A stretch of DNA of 64,000 nucleotides from contig CALLFZ010000003.1 of the NCBI GenBank assembly GCA_938010045.1, forward strand, positions 62,001 to 126,000, given 5' to 3'. The notes beneath the pieces are model-generated. The model did no database searches. It was given only the letters and a program-made list of their open reading frames with translations, and was not told the origin of the DNA. This DNA comes from an uncultured bacterium. Lineage in GTDB: Bacteria > Verrucomicrobiota > Kiritimatiellia > PWTM01. Each line of letters begins with the position of its first letter. Positions within the stretch are counted from its first letter, which is position 1. Below, piece after piece: positions 15,870 to 24,045 of this stretch. The position numbers and the translations under genes are program-made.

Positions 15870-17039
15870 ATGAGCGACGAGGTCAGGGACACGTCTCCGG
15901 AAACGCCGGCTCCTCCGGATCTGCCGCCGAAACTGCGCCTGCCACTGCAGGGAGCCGCCAATGGTAAAAAGCCAGACACCACCCGCATTGACCTGGGAGC
16001 CGCGGAACCGCCCGAACCAGCGCCCGCCGGTGGCGAACCGCTGCGAATCGGGGATGTGCTCAAGGAGCTTCAGTCGCCGCGCACCGAAGTGAGGAGTCCG
16101 TCGGCCGCGACGCCGAAGTCGCAGACGACGCGGGTGAGCATTTCCGATTCCCAGCCCGTGAAGCCGGGCGAATCGGTGCCGATCGCGAAAGCGGCGACCT
16201 CGCGGATTCCGCTCAGCGAGTCGCAGAAGCTCGCGGCGGAGACGGCGGGGGAGGTGCCCAAGGCCATTCCGACGAAGCGCGCCACCTCGCCGATTCCGAC
16301 CGAGGGCGTGCAACCCTCGCCCGTCGCCGCCGAGGCGGCCGCGCAGGGGGCGCTCGGCCGAACTGCAAGAATCATTATCGACGAGGAAGAGTCATTGCCG
16401 ACCGGCGGATCGCTCGGTGACACGGGCAAGATGGTCATCCCGCCCGCCGCCGTCCCGCCGGCCCCGGGCGCGCCGCCGAAGACGGTCCGGTTGCAACGGC
16501 CCGGCACGGGTCCGGCTCCGAAGACGATCGTCCTGAAGCGGCCCGAGGGTGCGCCGAGTGCCGCGCCGAAGACCGTGGTGTTGAAGGCTCCAGCGGCTCC
16601 GGCCGCGCCGGTCGTGTCACCGCCGGCCGAAGGGCCTCACACCGTCGAGGTGTCCTCGCCGGCCGAGACGTTGGAGGCCAAGGGGGCCACCGCCCGCATT
16701 TCGATCCCGGCCTCCGCGCTGGATGCGACCGCGCCGACCACGCAGCGCAAGACAATTCGCATCAAGCGAAGCGAGGGGCCCGCCACCGGCGCCCGCACCG
16801 TCGTGCTGACGCGTCCGCCGGTCACCGCGGCTCCAAAAACGGAAGGCGGGCCATCGCCGATCCTCGCCATGGAGCCGAAGGCCGAGCTCGAGGAAGCACT
16901 CGGTGTTCCGACGCGCGAGCCGGGAGTTGGCTACGCGATTGTTGCGATCGTTACGTTCCTGGTGATGGGCGCTCTGCTCTACGTGTTGCTCGCACAAACC
17001 TATTTCCCGAACTGGGCGCTGCCCGGCCGCGTGATGTAA
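15870..17039 (+). CDS. membrane-anchored protein with about 13 short T-x-(R/V)-(I/V/L) motifs
   Basis: 389 residues, unknown function. Almost all of the protein is Pro/Ala-rich disordered sequence carrying short strand-like motifs. These start at about residues T38 (TRIDL), T87 (TRVSIS), T110 (TSRIPL), T139 (TSPIPT), T165 (TARIII), T185 (TGKMVIP), T205 (TVRLQRP), T219 (TIVLKRP), T235 (TVVLKAP), T258 (TVEVSSP), T274 (TARISIP), T295 (TIRIKRS) and T310 (TVVLTRP). A single transmembrane helix lies at about 354-376, close to the C-terminus (GYAIVAIVTFLVMGALLYVL). The absence of a signal peptide suggests that the long N-terminal region faces the cytoplasm, tail-anchored. It may be a multivalent docking or phosphorylation platform. 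Its end overlaps the convergent esterase gene by 89 bases. Confidence 0.72.
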   Translation: MSDEVRDTSPETPAPPDLPPKLRLPLQGAANGKKPDTTRIDLGAAEPPEPAPAGGEPLRIGDVLKELQSPRTEVRSPSAATPKSQTTRVSISDSQPVKPGESVPIAKAATSRIPLSESQKLAAETAGEVPKAIPTKRATSPIPTEGVQPSPVAAEAAAQGALGRTARIIIDEEESLPTGGSLGDTGKMVIPPAAVPPAPGAPPKTVRLQRPGTGPAPKTIVLKRPEGAPSAAPKTVVLKAPAAPAAPVVSPPAEGPHTVEVSSPAETLEAKGATARISIPASALDATAPTTQRKTIRIKRSEGPATGARTVVLTRPPVTAAPKTEGGPSPILAMEPKAELEEALGVPTREPGVGYAIVAIVTFLVMGALLYVLLAQTYFPNWALPGRVM

Positions 17040-18030
17040 TACCGCCCGCGCGGCGCATCGATGACTTGGGTGGTGGGGCCGCAGGGTCGTCCGACGGACC
17101 GGAAGCGGTGCGGTCCAGGTATCCGAGCGACTCAAGGAAGGTTTCCATCGCGCGAAGCGTTTCTTCATATCCGCGCCCCGGCCGCCCGGCGTTGAAAAAA
17201 CCGTGGCCCTCTCCCTCGAAGGGGATCAACTCGCAGCGATTGCCGTGACGGCGCATCGTCTCCGCGAACAGTTCCGCCGTGCGGAACGGAACGGTCGTAT
17301 CGGCTGTGCCGTGGAAGATGATGCAAGGGGGCTGTTGGGCGCGTACGTGATGCGCGGGCGAGAGCGCGGCGGGTTCTACGCCGAGCCGTTCGCGCAGCTC
17401 GGCCAACCGGCTCTCGGGAACATCGCCGAATCCGGGCAGCGGCGCGAGCACTAGCGCGGGATTGAACAGCACCATCGCATTCGGCACCGACGACACGCTC
17501 AGGTCCTCGCCCTGCGCTTCCAAGCCCGGGACGATGCCCGCGCAGGCGGCAAGATGTCCGCCCGCCGAACCGCCCGCCGCCACCACGCGGTTCGAGTCCA
17601 CCCCGAGCCGCGCCGCCTGAACCCGAACCCAACGGATGGCCGACTTCGCGTCCTCCACGCAGTCCTTCGCGACGACGCCGTGGCGAGAGGCGACGCGATA
17701 GTCCGCGCAGATCGCGACCATACCGCGCGAGGCGAGCCGCTCCGCCTGCGGGCGGAACTGCGCAGGCGTCCCGCTGCGCCAGCCGCCGCCGAAGAAGAAC
17801 ACGATCGCCGGCCTCGGTCGGTTCGTCGTGTGGCCGGGCGGGTCGAAGATGTAGGCGTTCAGATCAAGATCGCCCACTCGCTTGTACACCTCGACGCGCG
17901 CCGCTCCCATGTCGGGCGCCGGCGCCCGGGTCGGTGAGTCCACACCGGGGCGGGCCGCCCGACCATGTAGCGCGGCTGTGCCCACGACGGCGGCGGCGAA
18001 CGACCGAACGGCTGCGGAGAGGCGCGTCAT
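16951..18030 (-). CDS. exported alpha/beta-hydrolase (esterase/lipase-like)
   Basis: 359 residues. AGGAGG before the ATG at 18028-18030 fixes the start, and the N-terminus (RLSAAVRSFAAAVVGTAAL) looks like a signal peptide. The core has an oxyanion-type FFFGGGW motif, the nucleophile elbow GGSAGGHLA, FHGTADTTVPF with the acid, and GEGHGFF with the catalytic His. This fits the BD-FAE/acetyl-esterase group that removes acyl groups from carbohydrates or small esters. The last ~50 residues (from about SGPSDDPAAPPPKSS) are low-complexity and translate the reverse of the neighbouring gene's 3' end. The domain seems complete near residue 315, so the tail may be an extension created by loss of an earlier stop. 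Confidence 0.82.
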   Translation of the reverse strand: MTRLSAAVRSFAAAVVGTAALHGRAARPGVDSPTRAPAPDMGAARVEVYKRVGDLDLNAYIFDPPGHTTNRPRPAIVFFFGGGWRSGTPAQFRPQAERLASRGMVAICADYRVASRHGVVAKDCVEDAKSAIRWVRVQAARLGVDSNRVVAAGGSAGGHLAACAGIVPGLEAQGEDLSVSSVPNAMVLFNPALVLAPLPGFGDVPESRLAELRERLGVEPAALSPAHHVRAQQPPCIIFHGTADTTVPFRTAELFAETMRRHGNRCELIPFEGEGHGFFNAGRPGRGYEETLRAMETFLESLGYLDRTASGPSDDPAAPPPKSSMRRAGGITSRGRAAPSSGNRFVRATRRAERPSPGT

Positions 18031-18404
18031 ACGAACCTCCTGGGCGGTGGCCCGCCCGGGCCGGCCCACCACGACTCCATCCTATCACACCTCCGAGGCC
18101 TGCAAGTTGGCGATGTCGTGAGGGGGTGGCCGGTCATGCGGCAGTCCGTGCTGGCGCGCGCGTCGGGCATGAAGATTCGCCAACCATCGCAGAACACTGG
18201 CGAGCAGTCGCCGGGGCGCCGCTCGCGGCGACAACCGGCCGCGATCGGTCGGGTGCTCGGCTCCCGCGGAGGCGGGCGGACGCTGTCGTCTCGCCGGCGT
18301 TGGGGGGGGGCCGATGCCGTCCGTTCGGTCCGTCCGGCACAGCTCCCGGACCAACAGCGATTGTGCTTCCGCCGCGTGCAGTGCGCTCGGAGATGCGGAC
18401 CCGA

Positions 18405-18452
18405 GTTCCAAGGCTTGGACGTTTGGGCTCGGCGGTCGTCCAAAGATTGGAC
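18405..18452. promoter_or_regulatory. paired TCCAA-n-TTGGA palindromes, 32-base spacing (second locus)
   Basis: TCCAAGGCTTGGA (18407-18419) is a perfect odd palindrome, and GTCCAAAGATTGGAC (18438-18452) has perfect six-base arms. The centres are 32 bases apart, as at 1388-1434. The pair ends 35 bases upstream of the -35 element of a candidate promoter, a suitable place for an activator or repressor dimer pair. Confidence 0.55.
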
Positions 18453-18486
18453 GGCCGCGGCCTCGGCGCGGACGAATCGGGCACAG

Positions 18487-18515
18487 TGGACGGTGATTGG
18501 CCGTCCGGTTATTGT
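18487..18515 (+). promoter_or_regulatory. candidate promoter for the PQQ-like protein gene
   Basis: TGGACG (18487-18492), 17 bases, TATTGT (18510-18515). The ATG at 18542 follows after 26 bases, with GGAG in between as a ribosome site. The -35 hexamer is weak. Confidence 0.4.
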
Positions 18516-18541
18516 GGGCGCCGTTCCGGAGACCGCAACGC

Positions 18542-19840
18542 ATGATCGTTCGCATGGAGCTGCGTGCGCGCAGGGTACTTCTTCTCGCGCTGTGGGCTGG
18601 CGCGTTGTGCGGCGCGCTGGCGTGGGGTCGCGATGAGAACGTCCGCTGGCCGCGCTGGCGGGGGCCCAACGATAACGCGGTTGTGGATACGCCGCTGCCG
18701 GTGTCCTGGTCGCCGACCTCGAACATCGCGTGGCGGGTGAGCTTGCCCGGCGTGGGCGCCTCGACGCCGGCGGTATGGGACGGACGGATCGTGCTCACGG
18801 CCCCGATCGAGGGGCGCGATGGTGTGCTCTCGTTCGACGCGGATGGGCGGGAACTGTGGCGCGCAACGTTCGGCCCGGCGCGGCCGCCCAAACACCGCGC
18901 CGCTTCAAGCTGCAATCCTTCGCCGGTGACGGACGGTCGGATGGTCTGGGTCTACTACAAGAGCGGCACGCTGGCGGCGGTTTCGCTCGAAGATGGTCGC
19001 GTGCGCTGGATCGTGAACGTGGAGGAGACATTCGGGCGGGATGAGCTGGTCTGGGACGTGGGCACGTCGCCGGTTCTGACCTCGAACGCGGTGGTGCTTT
19101 CGGTCATGAATGGGCCGAAATCGTACGTCGCGGCATGGGACCGGGACGGCGGGCGGCTGTTGTGGAGCGTGCCGCGGGCCTACCCGTGCGCCTACGAGGC
19201 CGACCAGGGCTATACGACGCCGATGGTGTTTGAGTGGACGGGGCGCGAGGTGGTGCTGGTGTGGAATGCCGAGCACGTGACGTTGCACGACGCGCGCGAT
19301 GGCACGGTGCTTTGGGATTGCGGCGGTCTGAACCCCGAGCGGCGCTCGAACTGGCCGCCGGTCGCCTCGCCGCTTCGGATGGGCCAGCGGCTGATCGTGC
19401 CGTACGGCCGCGGCACGCGCCTGTTCGGCCTTGAGCTGGGCGGCGCGGGCGACGTCACCGCGACCGCGCACCGATGGGTCCGCACCGATATCGGCAGCTA
19501 CGTGCCGACGCCGCTGGCCTGGCGCGGCCAGGTCGTGTTGCTGAGGGACCGTCACGAGGTGTATGGCGTGGACCCGGACGATGGTCGCACGCTGTGGAGC
19601 GGGCTGCTCGAACGCGATCGAACGCCGTTCTATGCCTCGCCTCTGATCGCGGCGGACCGGCTCTATGCCGTGCGGGAGGACGGAGTGGTGTTCGTGGCCG
19701 AGCTTCGGCCGCGATTCCAGGTCATCTCGCGTATTCCGATGGGCGAGCCGATCCGCGCCTCGCCGGCGCCGTACGGCCGGCGGCTGCTGTTGCGCGGCGA
19801 GCGCACGCTTTGGTGCGTCGGCGCTCAGCCCGCGCGATGA
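18542..19840 (+). CDS. exported PQQ-like beta-propeller repeat protein
   Basis: 432 residues. After a signal peptide (ARRVLLLALWAGALCGALAWG, within the first 30 residues) the sequence WPRWRGPNDNAVVDTPLPVSW is the hallmark opening of planctomycete/verrucomicrobial PQQ-like proteins. It is followed by blades with the recurrent pattern G-x-x-(L/V)-(S/A)-(F/L)-D-x-x-(D/T)-G-(R/T)-x-L-W, for example VLSFDADGRELW and VYGVDPDDGRTLW. No dehydrogenase catalytic domain is added, so this is likely a binding or scaffold propeller in the periplasm and not a quinoprotein enzyme. Alternative starts exist at 18497 and 18554; 18542 is chosen for the upstream GGAG. Monocistronic. Confidence 0.83.
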   Translation: MIVRMELRARRVLLLALWAGALCGALAWGRDENVRWPRWRGPNDNAVVDTPLPVSWSPTSNIAWRVSLPGVGASTPAVWDGRIVLTAPIEGRDGVLSFDADGRELWRATFGPARPPKHRAASSCNPSPVTDGRMVWVYYKSGTLAAVSLEDGRVRWIVNVEETFGRDELVWDVGTSPVLTSNAVVLSVMNGPKSYVAAWDRDGGRLLWSVPRAYPCAYEADQGYTTPMVFEWTGREVVLVWNAEHVTLHDARDGTVLWDCGGLNPERRSNWPPVASPLRMGQRLIVPYGRGTRLFGLELGGAGDVTATAHRWVRTDIGSYVPTPLAWRGQVVLLRDRHEVYGVDPDDGRTLWSGLLERDRTPFYASPLIAADRLYAVREDGVVFVAELRPRFQVISRIPMGEPIRASPAPYGRRLLLRGERTLWCVGAQPAR

Positions 19841-19932
19841 GTGTGTGCGCGCGTCCGCGCCCCGCGGTGCGCGCAGCCGGTTGCGGCGCGTCGGTGGTCC
19901 GGCGGGCGGAGCCGCGCGGAGCGGCCGCTGGT

Positions 19933-20733
19933 TCAGCGATTGGGCGAGACGGAGGCGGACGGGTGCGGGCGGCGCGGCGCGCGGAAGTACGAGTCGACGA
20001 CGTTGCGCACGAACTGCTCATCCGAGATCACCGCAGTGTGTTCGCGCGGCAGCCGGCAGATCTGGCGCAGGTCGGCCGCGATCTCTGCGAACAGCGCCGC
20101 GCGGGCTTCGGCCTCCATCTCTTCGCGCCGCAGCACCGCGCGCAGCGCGACGACCGCCGCGGCCGGTGGCAGCCATCGGCGCAGCCGCGCCTCGAGATCC
20201 GGCCGCTCGCGCAGACTGTTGAACCGCTCCGGCGCCAGCCGGTCGAGGTCGGGCACTGCCGGATCGGCGACGCGAACCACGACGGTGTTCGCGCCAATGT
20301 CGCCGAGGCGCTGCGCGACCGGGCTCAGCCACACTGCCGCGCCGCCGACGAGATGAAACAGCGGTAACTGATCCACCGCCCGCAGCAGGTTGCGCAACAC
20401 GACCTGCTCGCGGGACAGGCGCAGCCCCCGGCGGTCCACGACCCGAATTCGCAGCACACGCTTGCCGATGGTTTCTCCTCGCCACCGCCATTCGAGCACG
20501 ATGCCGTAGCCCACGGACAGAACGAAAATGCCCACGAAGCGCACGGCGGCGGCAGTGTCGGGCGCCAGCGGCCGGATCAGCGCGATCAGCCGGTCGAACA
20601 GGACGAGAATCGCCGTGATCGCGGCCAGGTCCACGAGCCAGGCGAGCATGCGAGAAACCGGTCCGGCCAGAGGCAGCGCGAAGGTGACGCCCTCGGGCGT
20701 GCGGATCTCGAGACGGGGCGCGGCGCCGTTCAT
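19933..20733 (-). CDS. RDD family membrane protein
   Basis: 266 residues. Residues about 8-150 form the RDD domain: an Arg in the first helix region (VSRMLAWLVDLAAITAILVLFD), a middle helix with VGYGIVLEWRWRGETIGKRVLRIRVVD, and a third helix. The C-terminal ~110 residues are soluble, helical and charged (MEAEARAALFAEIAADLRQ). The gene is the last of the ten-gene operon; its start overlaps the SpoIIM gene's stop by four bases. RDD proteins act in ion or antibiotic homeostasis in some bacteria, but the role in MoxR operons is not known. Confidence 0.82.
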   Translation of the reverse strand: MNGAAPRLEIRTPEGVTFALPLAGPVSRMLAWLVDLAAITAILVLFDRLIALIRPLAPDTAAAVRFVGIFVLSVGYGIVLEWRWRGETIGKRVLRIRVVDRRGLRLSREQVVLRNLLRAVDQLPLFHLVGGAAVWLSPVAQRLGDIGANTVVVRVADPAVPDLDRLAPERFNSLRERPDLEARLRRWLPPAAAVVALRAVLRREEMEAEARAALFAEIAADLRQICRLPREHTAVISDEQFVRNVVDSYFRAPRRPHPSASVSPNR

Positions 20734-21752
20734 CCGCGGGTCGCCTCCCGCCCGGCGCGTCCCACCCGCCAGAGGTAGGCGCCCAGCGCGCTCAGCTCAA
20801 GCACGCCGATCGCGATCTTGATGCCGTAGGGCAGTCGCGGCTCGTGGTGCTGCGAGAGGAACGATTCAACGACCGCTGCCCAAATCAACAGCGCCGCGGC
20901 GGCGCCGATCAGCGCGAGCACGTCGGTTCGGACCGCGCCCAGCCGCTCTGCGAGCGGAGGCCGCGCCGCCGCGCCGGTGCCGAGCAGTGCGCCGCCGATC
21001 GTGAACCCCGCCTGGCCAGCCAGCCAAATCGCTGGAATCTCGACTGCGCCGTGCGGCAGCAGCCAGCCGAGCAGAAACCGCGTTTGGCCCGCGACGACGA
21101 AGTCCGCCGCCACTGCGCCCAGCAGCATGCCGTTCAGTGTCAGCACCGCCGCGGTGCCCACACCGAACGTCATGCCGAGCGCCAACAGCAGCAGGGACAC
21201 CCTCACGTTGTTGACCCACAACCATGCCGCGAATGTGCGATATTCGCGTTCGTCACGGTCGCCGCGGGCGGACATCTCGCGCTGCTCGAGTTCGACGCGT
21301 TCGGCGGGCGGCTTGCGCAGATGGTCGAACGGTAGCCACTGTTCGCGCGCGGAGGGATCCACGATCAGCGCCGCCGCGCCGAAGGCCGCGCCGACCGCGT
21401 AGATGGCGATCGCGAGCGTGCCGGCGCGCCATCGCCGACGGATCGCGGCAGGCAGACTCTCGGCGAACCACCGCCCCGGCCGCCACCGCACGGCCGGCTC
21501 CCGCAGCGCGTGGATCTCGGCGTGGGCCCGTGCGACGAGCGCCTCAAGGTAGGCGCGCAGCTCGGATTCGCCGCCGAGCTCCCGGACGTCGGCGAGGTCC
21601 GCCGCGACCTCTTCGTAGAGCTCGATGAGCCGCCGCAGGTCGTCGAGTTCGAGCCGTTGGAAGGGGGCGTCCGCGGCGGCCGAGATCCGGCGCTCGAACT
21701 CGGACCACACCGGCCGGCGCCGCTCGAGGAACCGATGGAGGTTCACGATCAC
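20730..21752 (-). CDS. SpoIIM/DUF95 family membrane protein
   Basis: 340 residues. The first ~100 residues are soluble and helical (FLERRRPVWSEFERRI, LYEEVAADLADVRE). Several hydrophobic segments follow (ATLAIAIYAVGAAFGAAALIV-like, LLLLALGMTFGVGTAAVLTL, VLALIGAAAALLIWAAV), with the conserved membrane part NNVRVSLLLLALGMTFG and PHGAVEIPAIWLAGQAGF, both typical of the SpoIIM/DUF95 family. Outside spore formers this family is regularly encoded beside MoxR, DUF58 and RDD genes. It overlaps the DUF58 gene before it and the RDD gene after it by four bases each. Probable inner-membrane protein of unknown biochemical role. Confidence 0.83.
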   Translation of the reverse strand: MIVNLHRFLERRRPVWSEFERRISAAADAPFQRLELDDLRRLIELYEEVAADLADVRELGGESELRAYLEALVARAHAEIHALREPAVRWRPGRWFAESLPAAIRRRWRAGTLAIAIYAVGAAFGAAALIVDPSAREQWLPFDHLRKPPAERVELEQREMSARGDRDEREYRTFAAWLWVNNVRVSLLLLALGMTFGVGTAAVLTLNGMLLGAVAADFVVAGQTRFLLGWLLPHGAVEIPAIWLAGQAGFTIGGALLGTGAAARPPLAERLGAVRTDVLALIGAAAALLIWAAVVESFLSQHHEPRLPYGIKIAIGVLELSALGAYLWRVGRAGREATRG

Positions 21753-23083
21753 AGCCGCTGCCGCTCCCGAGCCTCGACGTAACGGGAGATCGCGGCGGCG
21801 CTCAGCCGTTCGTCGTCCACGGCCTCGAACACCACCCCGATTCGACGCAGCGCGCGGCGGAGCTCCTCAAGCCGACGCCACCGCTCATGTCCGCTCAAAG
21901 CCGCGTATGCGTCCGCGAGGCTGGCCGGCGGCGGACCCGACAAGACGGGGCGAGCCTCGGGTGGGCGGATGGACAAGGCCAGCAGCAGGTGCTGGCGCGC
22001 GGCGGCCGCGGCGGCGGTGGCGAACCGGGCCGCAGCGGCGGCATCGTCGAGCGCGGCGAGCACGACGATCAAGGCTCGTTTGTGCAGGCGGGTGCGGAGG
22101 AACGCGAACATCTCGCCGTAGTCCGGCGAGCCGGGCGCCGGGGAGGCGCCCAGAAGCGCATCGCGGCAGTGGTGGAGATGCGGGGCGCCATGACCCGGGG
22201 GCAGGAAGCGGCGCACGGCGCGGTCGAACACGAGCAGGCCCACGCGATCGCCCCGATCGCGAGCGGCGGCGACGAGCAGAAGCGCGGCCGAAATGAAGCG
22301 GTCGAGCAGTATGGGCGGGGTAACCTCGCCCCGACGCCGCGGCGCCGGGCGGCCGGCGAGCCGGGAGGCGTCGACCGCGACGATCACCTCCTGCGTGCGC
22401 TCGATCTGGTACAGCTTGGTCACCGGATGTCGCCGGCGCGCGGTCGCTTTCCAGTGGATGTCGCCGTAGTCGTCGCCCGGCACGTATTCGCGCAGTTTTT
22501 CGAACTCGCGGCCCTTGCCGACCGGTCGGCGGCGTCGAAGGCCGATGCCGCCACGCGAGAGGAACTGCGCGGCAACGCGCCGGCGTTCCTCGCGCAAGTT
22601 GGGCAGCACGAAAATCTCCGTGTTGAGCGGAATCCGCCGGCGGACCTCCCAGAGCCCCCACGGCGACCGCGCGATGAGCGCGGCGAGCCGCAGCGCGTAG
22701 CGACCGCGCGTCCGTGGCCGACACGGCCATCGACAGATACCCTGGCGACCCGGTTCCAACGCGGGGCGCGGCGGCTCGGCGGCGCCGAGCTCCGGCGGCC
22801 AGTCCGGCGCCAACCATACGGGCGGGTCGGCGTTCGGCGCGCTCCATTGGATGGGCACCTCGCTGGGCTCGCCCACCACAACGCGCACCGGCGAAGCGAC
22901 TGAGACGGCCGCACCTCGCGCGCGCGGCGCGGCGCGCGCAGCGTCGAGCGCGACCAGCGCGACGGCCGTCGCCGCGATCGCGGCCAGCGCGTTCCCGCTG
23001 TTCGGCGCTGCGGCCGCGATCAGCGCCAGGGGCACACCCGCCCATGCGACCCAGCGGATCAGTTTGGTCGAGGGCACCATCAC
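21749..23083 (-). CDS. DUF58 domain protein, MoxR-associated
   Basis: 444 residues. Two hydrophobic segments lie near the N-terminus (about 10-50), then a beta-rich region. The DUF58 signature is at about 190-240 (GKGREFEKLREYVPGDDYG, then DIHWKATARR) and is followed by a von Willebrand A-like part with the MIDAS-type start VIVAVDASR. By family knowledge DUF58 proteins are probable clients or adaptors of MoxR ATPases. The start at 23081-23083 overlaps the moxR stop by four bases, and its own stop overlaps the SpoIIM start likewise. The protein is probably anchored in the inner membrane with the VWA-like domain in the cytoplasm. Confidence 0.87.
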   Translation of the reverse strand: MMVPSTKLIRWVAWAGVPLALIAAAAPNSGNALAAIAATAVALVALDAARAAPRARGAAVSVASPVRVVVGEPSEVPIQWSAPNADPPVWLAPDWPPELGAAEPPRPALEPGRQGICRWPCRPRTRGRYALRLAALIARSPWGLWEVRRRIPLNTEIFVLPNLREERRRVAAQFLSRGGIGLRRRRPVGKGREFEKLREYVPGDDYGDIHWKATARRRHPVTKLYQIERTQEVIVAVDASRLAGRPAPRRRGEVTPPILLDRFISAALLLVAAARDRGDRVGLLVFDRAVRRFLPPGHGAPHLHHCRDALLGASPAPGSPDYGEMFAFLRTRLHKRALIVVLAALDDAAAAARFATAAAAAARQHLLLALSIRPPEARPVLSGPPPASLADAYAALSGHERWRRLEELRRALRRIGVVFEAVDDERLSAAAISRYVEARERQRL

Positions 23084-24045
23084 CGCGGTACGGCCACCTC
23101 CGCGAGCACGGACTGCACCACTTCTTCGATCTGGACACCTTCGACCTCGTACTCGGGCCGCAGAATCATCCGGTGGCCAAGCACGTGCGGTGCCATCCGC
23201 TTCACATCGTCCGGGGTCACGAAGTCGCGTTGCTCGAGCGCGGCGGCCGCGCGCGCGGCCAGCACGAGGGCCTGCGTTGCGCGCGGGCCGGCGCCGAGCA
23301 GGATGCTGTCGTGGTGGCGTGTTGCGCGCACGATGTCGACGACGTAGCCGACGATCTCGGGCCGCACGGTCAGGGTCATGAGCGCAGCGCGCAGTGCGGC
23401 CAACCCGCCCGGTCCTAGCTGCGGTTGGAGATCGCCGCGCTCGACCAGCGCCTCCGGCGCGTCGGAGCCGAGCGTGCGAGCGGCCAGCTCCACTTCGGCC
23501 TCCCGCTCGGGCGGTCCCATCGGAATGCGGAGGAAAAAGCGATCCTTTTGCGCCTCGGGTAGCGGATACGTGCCCTCGAACTCAACCGGGTTTTGCGTTG
23601 CGAACACGGTGAAGTCCGGCGACAGCGCGTGCGTGGTGCGGTCGATCGTGACGGAGCGTTCTTGCATCGCCTGAAGCAGCGCGGACTGCGTTTTCGCGGG
23701 GGCGCGGTTGATCTCGTCGGCGAGCAGGAATGCGGTGAAGATCGGCCCCGGCGCAAACACGAATTCGTTGCGCGCGAGGTTGAAGACATTCGTGCCCGTG
23801 ATGTCGGCGGGCATGAGGTCCGGCGTGAACTGGATGCGGCCGAATTCGACGCCGAGCGTGCGCGCAAGGGCCCGCACAAGCAGCGTTTTGCCGACCCCGG
23901 GTACGCCCTCGATCAACGCATGCTGACCGGCGAGCACGGTGGCGATCGCGAAGTCCACCGCCTCAAGCTGGCCGATGATGGCCTTCGTCACCTCGGCGCG
24001 GATCGCGTGGACGCGATCGAACAGCAGTTCGAACGGCTGGGACAT
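23080..24045 (-). CDS. MoxR family AAA+ ATPase
   Basis: 321 residues, the usual size. Walker A is GVPGVGKT (47-54), Walker B is LLADE (107-111), sensor 1 is ATQN (149-152), followed by YPLPEAQKDRF. A chaperone-like ATPase that remodels VWA/DUF58 partners, cytoplasmic. The start at 24043-24045 has AAAGGAG about 9 bases upstream. The coding region begins 58 bases before the end of the DUF4350 gene, an unusually long overlap that implies coupled translation. The DUF58 gene follows with a four-base overlap. It is the only AAA+ gene of the operon. Confidence 0.9.
   Translation of the reverse strand: MSQPFELLFDRVHAIRAEVTKAIIGQLEAVDFAIATVLAGQHALIEGVPGVGKTLLVRALARTLGVEFGRIQFTPDLMPADITGTNVFNLARNEFVFAPGPIFTAFLLADEINRAPAKTQSALLQAMQERSVTIDRTTHALSPDFTVFATQNPVEFEGTYPLPEAQKDRFFLRIPMGPPEREAEVELAARTLGSDAPEALVERGDLQPQLGPGGLAALRAALMTLTVRPEIVGYVVDIVRATRHHDSILLGAGPRATQALVLAARAAAALEQRDFVTPDDVKRMAPHVLGHRMILRPEYEVEGVQIEEVVQSVLAEVAVPR

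Larger units (their letters stand above)
18031..18541. other. intergenic region upstream of the PQQ-like protein gene
   Basis: About 510 bases between the divergent esterase and PQQ-like genes. It holds the paired palindromes at 18405-18452 and a candidate promoter at 18487-18515. The rest is GC-rich, with a run of nine Gs near 18302-18310 and no credible gene. Confidence 0.6.
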
